Under the pieces are notes generated by a model. It had not been told where the DNA came from and made no database searches. It saw only the letters and a program-made list of their open reading frames with translations. Both the position numbers and the translations under genes were made by a program. From Gemmatimonadota bacterium (lineage in GTDB: Bacteria > Gemmatimonadota > Gemmatimonadetes > Gemmatimonadales > GWC2-71-9), in the NCBI GenBank assembly GCA_003222195.1, contig QHVB01000025.1, forward strand, positions 124,001 to 188,000: a stretch of DNA of 64,000 bases, in the 5' to 3' direction. The first letter of the stretch is position 1; every line of letters begins with the position of its first letter. Shown here one piece after another: positions 57,888 through 64,000 of this stretch.

Positions 57888-58749
57888 CTACGCCGTCCTG
57901 TTCCGCGAGCTGGCGATTCCGCGGCTCACGGGCACACCCAATCATCAAAAAGTTCGTGAGATTCTGAAGCGTGAGCTGATGGCCCGCGGATTCAGTGTCG
58001 AGGAGCATGCGTTCAGCGGCCGACCGGCGCGCGCGTTGCTCGGCGTGCCGAAGCGTGTCGCGGGCCTCAATCTCATCGCACGGCAGCCCTCAACCCGACC
58101 GGCCATCTGGTTGGTTGCGCACTACGACTCCAAAGGCCAGCCGATCTCGATGGCCGTCCGCCTGGTTGGGTTCTTCGCGTTGCTGCTTGGTCTCTTCACT
58201 CTTTTCGTGGCACTGCTGCCCGCGCTCGCGATTCTGGCGGTCGCGATTGTCATCGTGTCTCAGAATCGCGTCACCGACAACTCTCCCGGGGCCGTCGACA
58301 ACGCGACCGCCCTCGTCGCGATCTTCATGACGATCGATCAGGTGTCGTCTGGAGCACGCGTGGGTGTGATTTTTCCGGACGCCGAGGAGTTCGGCCTGGT
58401 GGGCGCGCGATCCTTGGCCGCAGATCGCTCGAGTCTGTTTGCCGACGCCGCGCTCATCAATCTCGATAGCCTCGATGACACCGGTCGCTCGACTGCATTC
58501 GTTCACCGTCGTGGAAGAATCGGCGCCGCGGTGGCAGCGGCGCTCAAGGCCCGCCAATGGCGTTGGTTGCCCGTGATCGTAGACGGTATCGCGCTGTCGG
58601 CAGTCTGTCGCGAGTGTGTCACGATTCTCAAGGGGAATTGGCGCACGATGCGGATCATCCATCGGCCGGCGGATAGTATCGCTCGCGTCCGATTGGACGG
58701 GGCCGCGAGCGTGGCCGCAGGACTGGCGCGGGTGCTGCGGGCTGGATAG
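57880..58749 (+). CDS. M28-like zinc peptidase with membrane hairpin inserted in the catalytic domain
   Basis: 289 residues, GTG start overlapping the aldolase gene by eight bases. All positions expected of M28 zinc ligands and catalytic residues are present: His81-x-Asp83 (AHYDS), Asp140 (GAVDNATA), Glu169/Glu170 (DAEEFG), Asp196 (NLDSL) and His261 (IIHRPADS). Between Asp83 and Asp140 lies a strongly hydrophobic stretch (residues ~91-127), long enough for two membrane spans, which standard M28 peptidases lack. Probably a membrane-tethered aminopeptidase. Last gene before a terminator. Confidence 0.72.
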   Translation: MTDYAVLFRELAIPRLTGTPNHQKVREILKRELMARGFSVEEHAFSGRPARALLGVPKRVAGLNLIARQPSTRPAIWLVAHYDSKGQPISMAVRLVGFFALLLGLFTLFVALLPALAILAVAIVIVSQNRVTDNSPGAVDNATALVAIFMTIDQVSSGARVGVIFPDAEEFGLVGARSLAADRSSLFADAALINLDSLDDTGRSTAFVHRRGRIGAAVAAALKARQWRWLPVIVDGIALSAVCRECVTILKGNWRTMRIIHRPADSIARVRLDGAASVAAGLARVLRAG

Positions 58750-58769
58750 CTTCCCTCAGAGGATACCTC

Positions 58770-58797
58770 AGGGCCCCCGCCGGGGGGCCCTTTTTTG
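58770..58797 (+). terminator. intrinsic terminator of the trpS-M28 operon
   Basis: AGGGCCCCC (58770-58778) pairs with GGGGGCCCT (58783-58791) around GCCG, a 9-bp all-strong stem. A run of six T ends it. Located 20 bases past the peptidase stop. Confidence 0.93.
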
Positions 58798-58869
58798 TTG
58801 GACGATTTGGAAAAGACGTGCGTCTAGCTTTTGCATTTCCGCGCTTTGTCGCGTTCCTGCGAGGACAAT

Positions 58870-60162
58870 TTGTTCGGACCCAAGATCCAGTGCGTCGTCG
58901 TGGTCGGCGCCCAATGGGGCGATGAAGGCAAGGGGAAGATCGTCGACGTCCTGGCGGAGCGCGCGGATCTCGTGGTGCGCTATCAGGGCGGCGCGAATGC
59001 CGGCCACACCGTCGACACGGGGCAGGGCAAGTCGTTCGTCCTGCACCAGATCCCCTCGGGAATCCTCCAGGGCGCGGTCTGCGTGGTCGGCAACGGCGTG
59101 GTGCTGGATCCCGAGCAGCTGTTTGCGGAGCTCGACGCCCTGGAGCAGCGGGGCGTCCGCACCGAGCACAAGCTACACATCTCCGATCGCGCTCACCTCA
59201 CGCTGCCGTATCACAAGCTGTTGGATCGCGCCCGCGAGAAACGCGAACAGATCGGGACGACGGGACGGGGCATTGGCCCGACCTACGAAGACAAGTACGG
59301 CCGGCGCGGCGTGCGCGTCGGCGATCTGCGCAACCTCACCCGCACCCAAGAGCTCGTGCGCGCCCGCGTCGACGCGGCGAACCAGATGCTGGGAATGCTG
59401 GCGGGGGGAGCGGGGAGCGGGGAGCGGGCCAGTGCCGAAGAGCACGTCCATCTGCTGGAGCGCCTCGCCCCGCGGCTCTTACCGCTGGCGGTCGATGCGG
59501 GGCGGGTCGTGTGGGAAGCGCTCGAGCGCGGTGAATCAGTCTTGCTCGAAGGCGCGCAGGGCGCGCTGCTCGATGTCGATCACGGCACCTATCCCTATGT
59601 CACGTCGTCCAACACGACCGCCGGCGGCGCCGCGGTCGGCGTCGGCATCGGCCCCACGGCGATCGATGCGGTCCTGGGCGTCGTGAAGGCGTACACGACG
59701 AGGGTCGGCAATGGGCCCTTGCCCACCGAAGCAGAACCGGCGATCGCCGAGCGGATTCGGGAACTCGGAGGCGAGTTTGGCGCGACGACGGGGCGGCCGC
59801 GGAGATGCGGATGGTTTGACGCCGTCGTGGTCAGGTACGCAGTCCGGGTGAATGGGCTCACCGGACTCGCGGTGACGAAGCTGGATGTCTTGGACACGTT
59901 TGCCGAGATACCGGTCGGAGTGGGCTATCGGCTGGACGGAGAGGAGATCGATAGCATGCCCGCCGACGTGGAGACGATCGCGCGAGTCGAGCCGATCTAT
60001 GAGATGGTACCTGGTTGGCAGAAGCGGTTGACGGACGTCCGAAGGCTTGCGGATCTGCCGCCGGCGGCCAGAGCGTATGTCGATCGCTTGCAGGATCTGG
60101 CCCGCGCTCCGATTCGGTATGTGAGTGTCGGCACGCGGCGGGACCAGATAATCGAAGTTTGA
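58870..60162 (+). CDS. purA: adenylosuccinate synthetase
   Basis: 430 residues with a TTG start at 58870, preferred because GAGGA lies just upstream and the product then begins MFGPKIQCVVVVGAQWGDEGKGK with the expected length. The open frame extends 13 codons further to another TTG. GDEGKG, the GGANAGHT motif, IGTTGRGIGP and GATTGRPRRCGW are all intact. It joins IMP and aspartate with GTP on the way to AMP. A Gly/Ser linker (GGAGSGERAS) is encoded by three perfect GGGGAGC repeats at 59405-59425. Confidence 0.96.
   Translation: MFGPKIQCVVVVGAQWGDEGKGKIVDVLAERADLVVRYQGGANAGHTVDTGQGKSFVLHQIPSGILQGAVCVVGNGVVLDPEQLFAELDALEQRGVRTEHKLHISDRAHLTLPYHKLLDRAREKREQIGTTGRGIGPTYEDKYGRRGVRVGDLRNLTRTQELVRARVDAANQMLGMLAGGAGSGERASAEEHVHLLERLAPRLLPLAVDAGRVVWEALERGESVLLEGAQGALLDVDHGTYPYVTSSNTTAGGAAVGVGIGPTAIDAVLGVVKAYTTRVGNGPLPTEAEPAIAERIRELGGEFGATTGRPRRCGWFDAVVVRYAVRVNGLTGLAVTKLDVLDTFAEIPVGVGYRLDGEEIDSMPADVETIARVEPIYEMVPGWQKRLTDVRRLADLPPAARAYVDRLQDLARAPIRYVSVGTRRDQIIEV
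59405..59425 (+). repeat. tandem heptanucleotide repeat inside purA
   Basis: Three exact tandem copies of GGGGAGC, in frame, encoding a Gly/Ser/Glu loop of adenylosuccinate synthetase. The array fits the period-7 class seen in cysS, rplE and rplO. Confidence 0.75.
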
Positions 60163-60182
60163 AGGGTAGGTTTTGTGTCGCA

Positions 60183-60204
60183 TTCTGCATGTTTTAGTGC
60201 AGAA
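60183..60204 (+). promoter_or_regulatory. inverted repeat, candidate activator (enhancer) site
   Basis: TTCTGCA (60183-60189) and TGCAGAA (60198-60204) form a perfect 7-base inverted repeat with an 8-base spacer. It lies about 63-84 bases upstream of the -24 element of the sigma-54 promoter at 60267, the usual range for enhancer-binding activators. It follows purA by 20 bases but has no U-tract, so a terminator role is less likely. A second small palindrome AGTAC-A-GTACT lies just downstream. Confidence 0.45.
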
Positions 60205-60266
60205 AACAGTACAGTACTTTCCCTAGGTCGTCTGACTCTCAATTGCTGTGACAACGCTTACAACTC

Positions 60267-60281
60267 GGCACCGTTCTTGCT
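60267..60281 (+). promoter_or_regulatory. sigma-54 (RpoN) promoter
   Basis: GGCAC at 60267-60271 and TTGCT at 60277-60281 match the -24/-12 consensus (TGGCACG-N4-TTGCW) at 12 of the 13 or so informative positions and with the exact required spacing. Transcription would begin near 60291-60293, immediately before the riboswitch aptamer. Confidence 0.72.
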
Positions 60282-60291
60282 TTGAGAAAAA

Positions 60292-60380
60292 GCAGAACTC
60301 TCGAAAAGGGCAAACCGCCGGTGACGGCGGGGCGCAAAGCAAGGGGTCTCGCGCAGGCGAGATTGCCCAGCTGCCGAGTC
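60292..60380 (+). ncRNA. GEMM-I (cyclic di-GMP class I) riboswitch aptamer
   Basis: The segment has the GEMM-I order of conserved elements. GGGCAAACC (60308-60316) comes first. A stem CCGCCG/CGGCGG then closes on GTGA, a GNRA tetraloop (60315-60330). Next is GGCGCAAAGC (60331-60340), corresponding to the consensus GGACGCAAAGCC. A second long stem follows, with TCTCGC/GCGAGA (60347-60362) flanked by GGG/CCC, then AGCTGCCGAG. The base matching G20 of the Vibrio Vc2 aptamer is G, which favours cyclic di-GMP over cyclic GMP-AMP. Two deviations are noted: GGCGC instead of GGACGC, and a shortened 3' receptor segment. Confidence 0.82.
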
Positions 60381-60390
60381 CGTAGCGCCG

Positions 60391-60494
60391 CCCGATTTGC
60401 GAGAAAGACGTTCGCTTCGCTCACATCGGGTTCTAGGGCGCACGGTGTGCGGCAGGCGATCACCCCCTGGGGAAACTCAGGGGGTTTCTCGTTT
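60391..60494 (+). terminator. riboswitch expression platform with terminator hairpin
   Basis: Downstream of the aptamer are three possible hairpins: CCCGAT (60391-60396) with ATCGGG (60425-60430), CGCAC-GGT-GTGCG (60439-60451), and ACCCCCTG (60462-60469) with CAGGGGGT (60478-60485). The last is followed by TTCTCGTTTT, a moderate intrinsic terminator. It lies 48 bases before the glycerate kinase ATG and is the likely on/off element. Confidence 0.65.
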
Positions 60495-60541
60495 TACCAA
60501 TCCTCGGCGTCTCGGCCCCTCGGCCTCTGTTATTGTAGTTC

Positions 60542-61621
60542 ATGCCCCCTGTCATCCTCGTCGCTCCTGCGGCCTTCAAGGGCACGCTCGGTCCACGCCA
60601 GGTCGCCGAGGCCCTCGCGACGGGTGTGCGACGCGCCGTGCCGGGCGCCTCGGTGCTCGAGTGTCCAGTCGCCGACGGCGGCAATGGGCTGCTCGATGTC
60701 GTGCTGCCGGCCGGCGCGCTGCGCGAACGGCTGCAGGTCACGGGCCCCATCGGCGATTCGGTGTCGGCGGAAATCGGTTGGATCGACGGCGAAACGGCGA
60801 TCATCGAAAGCGCGTCCGCGTGCGGCCTCGCCCTGGTCGAGCCCGAAGACCGCGATCCGATGCGGACGACCAGTCGCGGTGTCGGCGAGCTCATCTGGAC
60901 CGCCGCGGATCGCGGCGCCAAGACGATCGTCGTCGGCCTCGGCGGCACCGCCACTGTGGACGGCGGCACCGGAGCGGCGCGTGGGTTCGGCTGGACGTTC
61001 GAGGATGCCTCGGGTCAGCCGCTTCCCGACGGCGGCGGGGCACTGACGGCACTCGCGTCGTTCGGCTCGGGGTGGGGGATCGCGGCGCGCGTCGTGGCAT
61101 TGGCCGACGTGGCCACCCCGCTCCTCGGACCCGAGGGCGCCGCGCCGGTCTTTGGACCACAGAAGGGTGCGCGGCCCGAGGAAATTCCGGAACTCGCCTT
61201 GGGGCTCGCCCGGCTGGCGGAGCTCTGGGCGCAAGCGGGGAGGCCCGAGCTCGGAACGACGCCGATGGGTGGCGCCGCGGGTGGATTGGCGGCAGGACTC
61301 GCGTTCTTCGCGAAGGCCGAGGTAACGAAGGGTGCGGAATGGGTGCTCGAGCGCGCGGGTTTCGATGCGGCACTGGCCAAAGCCGATCTCGTGATCACCG
61401 GCGAAGGGATCTTCGATAAGACCTCGCTCGTCGGGAAAGCGCCGGGCGAAGTCGTGCGGCGTGCCCAGGCAGCGCGAAAAAAAGTGGCGGTGGTGGCTGG
61501 ACGCGTCGAAGGTCTGATCGGGGTGCATACGGTGGGCGGCGACAGCGACGGCCGGATGCTCGACAGTGCGGCGCTCGCGCAGATGGCCGAGCAGGTCGCG
61601 CGCGAGGCGCTGCACATTTAA
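60542..61621 (+). CDS. glycerate kinase
   Basis: 359 residues of the GarK/GlxK-type (glycerate kinase I) family. Motifs include PAAFKGTLGPRQVAEAL at the N-terminus, PVADGGNGLLD, GLGGTATVDGGTGAARGFG and VITGEGIFDKTSLVGKAPGEV. It phosphorylates glycerate to 2-phosphoglycerate (or 3-phospho, depending on subtype) using ATP. It is the first gene behind the sigma-54 promoter and cyclic di-GMP riboswitch. glyS follows after 13 bases, so both may share a transcript. Confidence 0.92.
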   Translation: MPPVILVAPAAFKGTLGPRQVAEALATGVRRAVPGASVLECPVADGGNGLLDVVLPAGALRERLQVTGPIGDSVSAEIGWIDGETAIIESASACGLALVEPEDRDPMRTTSRGVGELIWTAADRGAKTIVVGLGGTATVDGGTGAARGFGWTFEDASGQPLPDGGGALTALASFGSGWGIAARVVALADVATPLLGPEGAAPVFGPQKGARPEEIPELALGLARLAELWAQAGRPELGTTPMGGAAGGLAAGLAFFAKAEVTKGAEWVLERAGFDAALAKADLVITGEGIFDKTSLVGKAPGEVVRRAQAARKKVAVVAGRVEGLIGVHTVGGDSDGRMLDSAALAQMAEQVAREALHI

Positions 61622-61634
61622 CTTCCGGCTCCCT

Positions 61635-63002
61635 ATGCCTCCCCCCGTAACTGCCGAGAAAATCATGGAGAAGCTCGTGTCGCTGGCAAAGCGGCGCGGC
61701 TTTGTGTTCCAATCCTCCGAGATCTACGGCGGCCTGGGCTCCGTCTGGGATTACGGGCCCCTCGGTGTCGAGCTCAAGAAGAACATCAAAGAGCGCTGGT
61801 GGCGCTCGATGGTGCACGAACGCCACGACACCGAGGGTTTGGACGCCGCCATCCTGATGCATCCGAAGGTCTGGGAGGCATCGGGGCACGTGTCCGGCTT
61901 CACCGATCCCCTGGTGGACTGCAAGCATTGCAAGAACCGCTTCCGTGCCGACGATCCCAGGATCAAAGGCACGCCGGGCCAGCCTGACGCGCAATGCCCG
62001 GTGTGCGGCAGCAAAGGCACGCTCACCGCGCCGCGCCAGTTCAACCTGATGTTCAAGACGTTCATGGGCCCGGTCGAGGAACAGGCTGCGGTCATCTACC
62101 TGCGGCCTGAGACCGCGCAGGGGATTTACGTCAACTATCTCAACGTGCTGCAGTCTTCGCGTCAGAAGATCCCGTTCGGCATTGCGCAGATCGGCAAGGC
62201 ATTCCGGAACGAGATCACACCGGGAAACTTCATTTTCCGCACGCGCGAATTCGAGCAGATGGAAATGCAGTTCTTCGTGAAGCCGGGCAGCGAAACCGAG
62301 TGGTTCGAGTTCTGGCGCGTCGAGCGGATGAAGTGGGTGGAGGGCCTCGGGATCCGTGCCGAGAAGCTGCGCTGGCATCAGCACGACAAGGACGAGCTGG
62401 CGCATTACGCGAAAGACGCCTACGACATCCAGTACGAATTCCCGTTTGGCTGGCAGGAGTTCGAGGGCATCCACAACCGTACCGACTTCGACCTGTCGAA
62501 TCACCAGAAGCACGCCGGCAAGAAGCTCGACTACCTCGATCCCAAGACGAACGAGCGCTTCATCCCGTACGTGGTCGAAACGTCCGCGGGGGCGGATCGC
62601 ACGACGCTGGTCGTCTTGTGCGACGCCTATAGAGAGGAAGAGGTCGGCGGCGAAGAGGCGGCGGAGGGCGGCGACACGCGCGTGGTTTTGAAACTGAAGC
62701 CCTCGCTCGCGCCGCTCAAGGCGGCGGTGTTCCCGCTCGTGAACAAGGACGGCATGCCGGAGCTCGCGCACCGCATCCACGACGACCTGCGCCGTCACTT
62801 CAACGTCTTCTACGACGACGGCGGATCGATCGGCCGCCGCTATCGCCGGCAGGATGAAGCGGGCACGCCGTACGGGATCACGATCGACGGCCAGTCCACG
62901 CAGGACCAAACGGTGACCGTGCGCGACCGCGATTCCCTCAAGCAGGACCGTGTCGCGGCCGGCAAGCTCGTCGAATACCTCACGCAAAAGCTGGCGGGTT
63001 GA
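61635..63002 (+). CDS. glyS: glycyl-tRNA synthetase, single-chain class II form
   Basis: 455 residues from ATG 61635. EKLVSLAKRRGFVFQSSEIYGGLGSVWDYGP is the typical N-terminus of the alpha2-type enzyme. Zinc-like cysteines (CKHC and CPVCG), class II motif 2 (FRNEITPGNFIFRTREFEQME) and motif 3 (GRRYRRQDEAGTPYGITID) are intact. It charges tRNA-Gly. This eukaryote/Gram-positive-like form differs from the split GlyQ/GlyS of most Gram-negatives but occurs in several phyla. Confidence 0.96.
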   Translation: MPPPVTAEKIMEKLVSLAKRRGFVFQSSEIYGGLGSVWDYGPLGVELKKNIKERWWRSMVHERHDTEGLDAAILMHPKVWEASGHVSGFTDPLVDCKHCKNRFRADDPRIKGTPGQPDAQCPVCGSKGTLTAPRQFNLMFKTFMGPVEEQAAVIYLRPETAQGIYVNYLNVLQSSRQKIPFGIAQIGKAFRNEITPGNFIFRTREFEQMEMQFFVKPGSETEWFEFWRVERMKWVEGLGIRAEKLRWHQHDKDELAHYAKDAYDIQYEFPFGWQEFEGIHNRTDFDLSNHQKHAGKKLDYLDPKTNERFIPYVVETSAGADRTTLVVLCDAYREEEVGGEEAAEGGDTRVVLKLKPSLAPLKAAVFPLVNKDGMPELAHRIHDDLRRHFNVFYDDGGSIGRRYRRQDEAGTPYGITIDGQSTQDQTVTVRDRDSLKQDRVAAGKLVEYLTQKLAG

Positions 63003-63289
63003 AGCGCGTGCTGCTCGAGTGCCGCGATCTCTTCTTTCGCGGCAAGCTGCAGGAGGTTCTTTGGAGCGGAGGCGCTGAGCCGACGCGTGACGAGCCCTGC
63101 GACCTCGCGGTGCTCGAGCTGGGCAAGGCCGACGTACCCGATCGCATTCGCGATCTGGTGCAGCGCGGCATTCCCGTGCTCGCCTTCGGTTCGCACGTGA
63201 ATGCACCCGAGCTGCGCGCCGCGCGAGAGCTGGGAGCGCGCGCCGTGCCCAACTCTGAAGTGGAAGGGGCGCTGCGCGCGCTGCTGTAA
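62999..63289 (+). CDS. small receiver-like (CheY-fold) hypothetical protein
   Basis: 96 residues, TTG start overlapping the glyS stop by four bases. The alternation VLLECRD... CDLAVLELGKAD... PVLAFGSHVN... ELGARAVPNSEVEGALRALL follows the beta/alpha order of response-regulator receivers. The phospho-acceptor Asp is absent (the third-strand segment reads AVLELG), and the protein is shorter than the usual ~120. It would thus be a degenerate receiver that cannot be phosphorylated in the usual way. Function unknown. Confidence 0.6.
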   Translation: MKRVLLECRDLFFRGKLQEVLWSGGAEPTRDEPCDLAVLELGKADVPDRIRDLVQRGIPVLAFGSHVNAPELRAARELGARAVPNSEVEGALRALL

Positions 63290-63291
63290 GG

Positions 63292-64000
63292 ATGCCACGA
63301 GATCACAAACGCGTTGACGTACTGGTGCTGGGTGCCGGTGCCGCGGGACTCGCGGCGGCCCGCGACCTCTCGCATGCCGGTCTACGCGTCACCGTGATCG
63401 AGGCGCGCCCGCGCATCGGCGGCCGAGTACTCACGGTGCACGATCCACGCTCGCCCGTTCCAATCGAGCTTGGCGCCGAGTTCATCCACGGCGAGGCGGC
63501 CGAAACGCTTTCCCTCGCGCAGGCGGCCGGGCTGGCGGTCGTGGAGCTGCCCGACACGCATGAGCTCGCCCGCGCCGGTCGGCTCAAGCCGATGGGCGAT
63601 TTCTGGGGGCTCGTCGATCGGATGAACCGCGATCTCGCCCGTCGCGTCGCGAGCCGCGGGAGAGACTTCCCGGTCAGCGAATATCTGGAATCGGCGAGCG
63701 TCCCGGCGTCCCGGCGGGGGCTGCTGCGGGACTTCCTGCAAGGCTTTTATGCCGCGCACCCGGACCGGTTGAGCGCCGAGTCGCTCGCGGTCGAAACGGT
63801 GGGCGGGGACGAGCGCGACGAAGTCGCGGGCAAACAGTTCCGCATCGCGAACGGTGGCGACGCTCTGATGAAATGGCTGCGGGACGGGTTGGATCCCGAC
63901 CGCACCGAGGTGCGTCTGAGCACGGTAGCGGAGTCGGTGCGGTGGAAACGCGGCGCCGTGAGCGTCACGTGTCGCGGCGGCGACCGCGCGCCGTTGCCCG
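63292..64000 (+). CDS. FAD-dependent amine oxidase family protein (3' truncated by window edge)
   Basis: The frame opens at ATG 63292, two bases after the previous stop, and runs off the window (236 codons seen). The Rossmann FAD-binding motif VLVLGAGAAGLAAARDL, the following acidic residue in VTVIEARPRIGGRV and the flavin segment LGAEFIHG define the flavin monoamine oxidase superfamily. Substrate unknown; monoamines, polyamines or carotenoid-like compounds are all possible for such enzymes. Confidence 0.87.
   Translation, partial: MPRDHKRVDVLVLGAGAAGLAAARDLSHAGLRVTVIEARPRIGGRVLTVHDPRSPVPIELGAEFIHGEAAETLSLAQAAGLAVVELPDTHELARAGRLKPMGDFWGLVDRMNRDLARRVASRGRDFPVSEYLESASVPASRRGLLRDFLQGFYAAHPDRLSAESLAVETVGGDERDEVAGKQFRIANGGDALMKWLRDGLDPDRTEVRLSTVAESVRWKRGAVSVTCRGGDRAPLP

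Noticed and set aside
60183-60204. Terminator for purA
   Set aside because: The 7-bp stem has a weak A/T-rich sequence and is followed by AACAGTAC rather than a U-tract. A regulatory-site reading fits better, but purA then has no clear terminator.
60282-61046. Small or medium open frame starting within the riboswitch region and running into glycerate kinase
   Set aside because: Translation is Ser/Arg-rich with no homology, and the frame overlaps the well-supported kinase gene out of phase.

Overview
The window is a high-GC bacterial chromosome segment, about 65% G+C by eye. It carries the translation and transcription core gene set together with paired SusC-type TonB receptors and SusD-type lipoproteins, a FecI/FecR-type regulator pair, dense short-overlap operons and frequent GTG/TTG starts. 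This combination points to the FCB superphylum, most likely Gemmatimonadota. The phylum call is inference; no 16S gene is present.

Layout. 1-2071: end of a DUF1611 protein, then a small membrane protein paired with a degenerate ABC ATPase. 2087-3538: cysS. 3568-4066: a promoter and four tRNAs (Thr-TGT, Tyr-GTA, Gly-TCC, Thr-GGT) leading into tuf copy 1, the same order as thrU-tyrU-glyT-thrT-tufB of Escherichia coli. 4181-17409: tuf, rpmG, secE, nusG, rplK, rplA, rplJ, rplL, an intergenic attenuator, rpoB (with a large insert) and rpoC. 17443-34191: about 17 kb of accessory genes, nearly all on the minus strand, placed where many bacteria go straight from rpoC to rpsL. It holds an ECF sigma/FecR/SusC/SusD surface-signalling operon, a small lipoprotein, an ABC importer with a fused double permease, a second SusC/SusD pair and a plug-only TonB-like protein. 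34257-50920: rpsL, rpsG, fusA, tuf copy 2, then the S10/spc ribosomal protein cluster from rpsJ to secY, adk and map. The usual tail (infA, rpmJ, rpsM, rpsK, rpsD, rpoA, rplQ) is not here.

50913-53134 (minus): formiminotransferase-cyclodeaminase and an inositol monophosphatase family enzyme. 53146-58749: a tightly overlapping operon of trpS, an MgtC-family protein, a D-2-hydroxyacid dehydrogenase, pilT, a DapA-family aldolase and a membrane-inserted M28-like peptidase, ending at a strong terminator. 58870-60162: purA. 60163-60541: a 379-base regulatory region with a sigma-54 promoter, a GEMM-I (cyclic di-GMP class I) riboswitch and a terminator. 60542-64000: glycerate kinase, glyS, a degenerate receiver-like protein and the start of an FAD amine oxidase family protein.

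Most notable signals: the sigma-54 promoter plus cyclic di-GMP riboswitch ahead of glycerate kinase and glyS; in-phase tandem heptanucleotide repeats inside four essential genes (cysS, rplE, rplO, purA) and as a large inverted structure before tuf; a roughly 165-residue insert in RpoB; a 148-base out-of-frame overlap of sigma factor and FecR genes; and a localized tract of near-identity between the two tuf copies.
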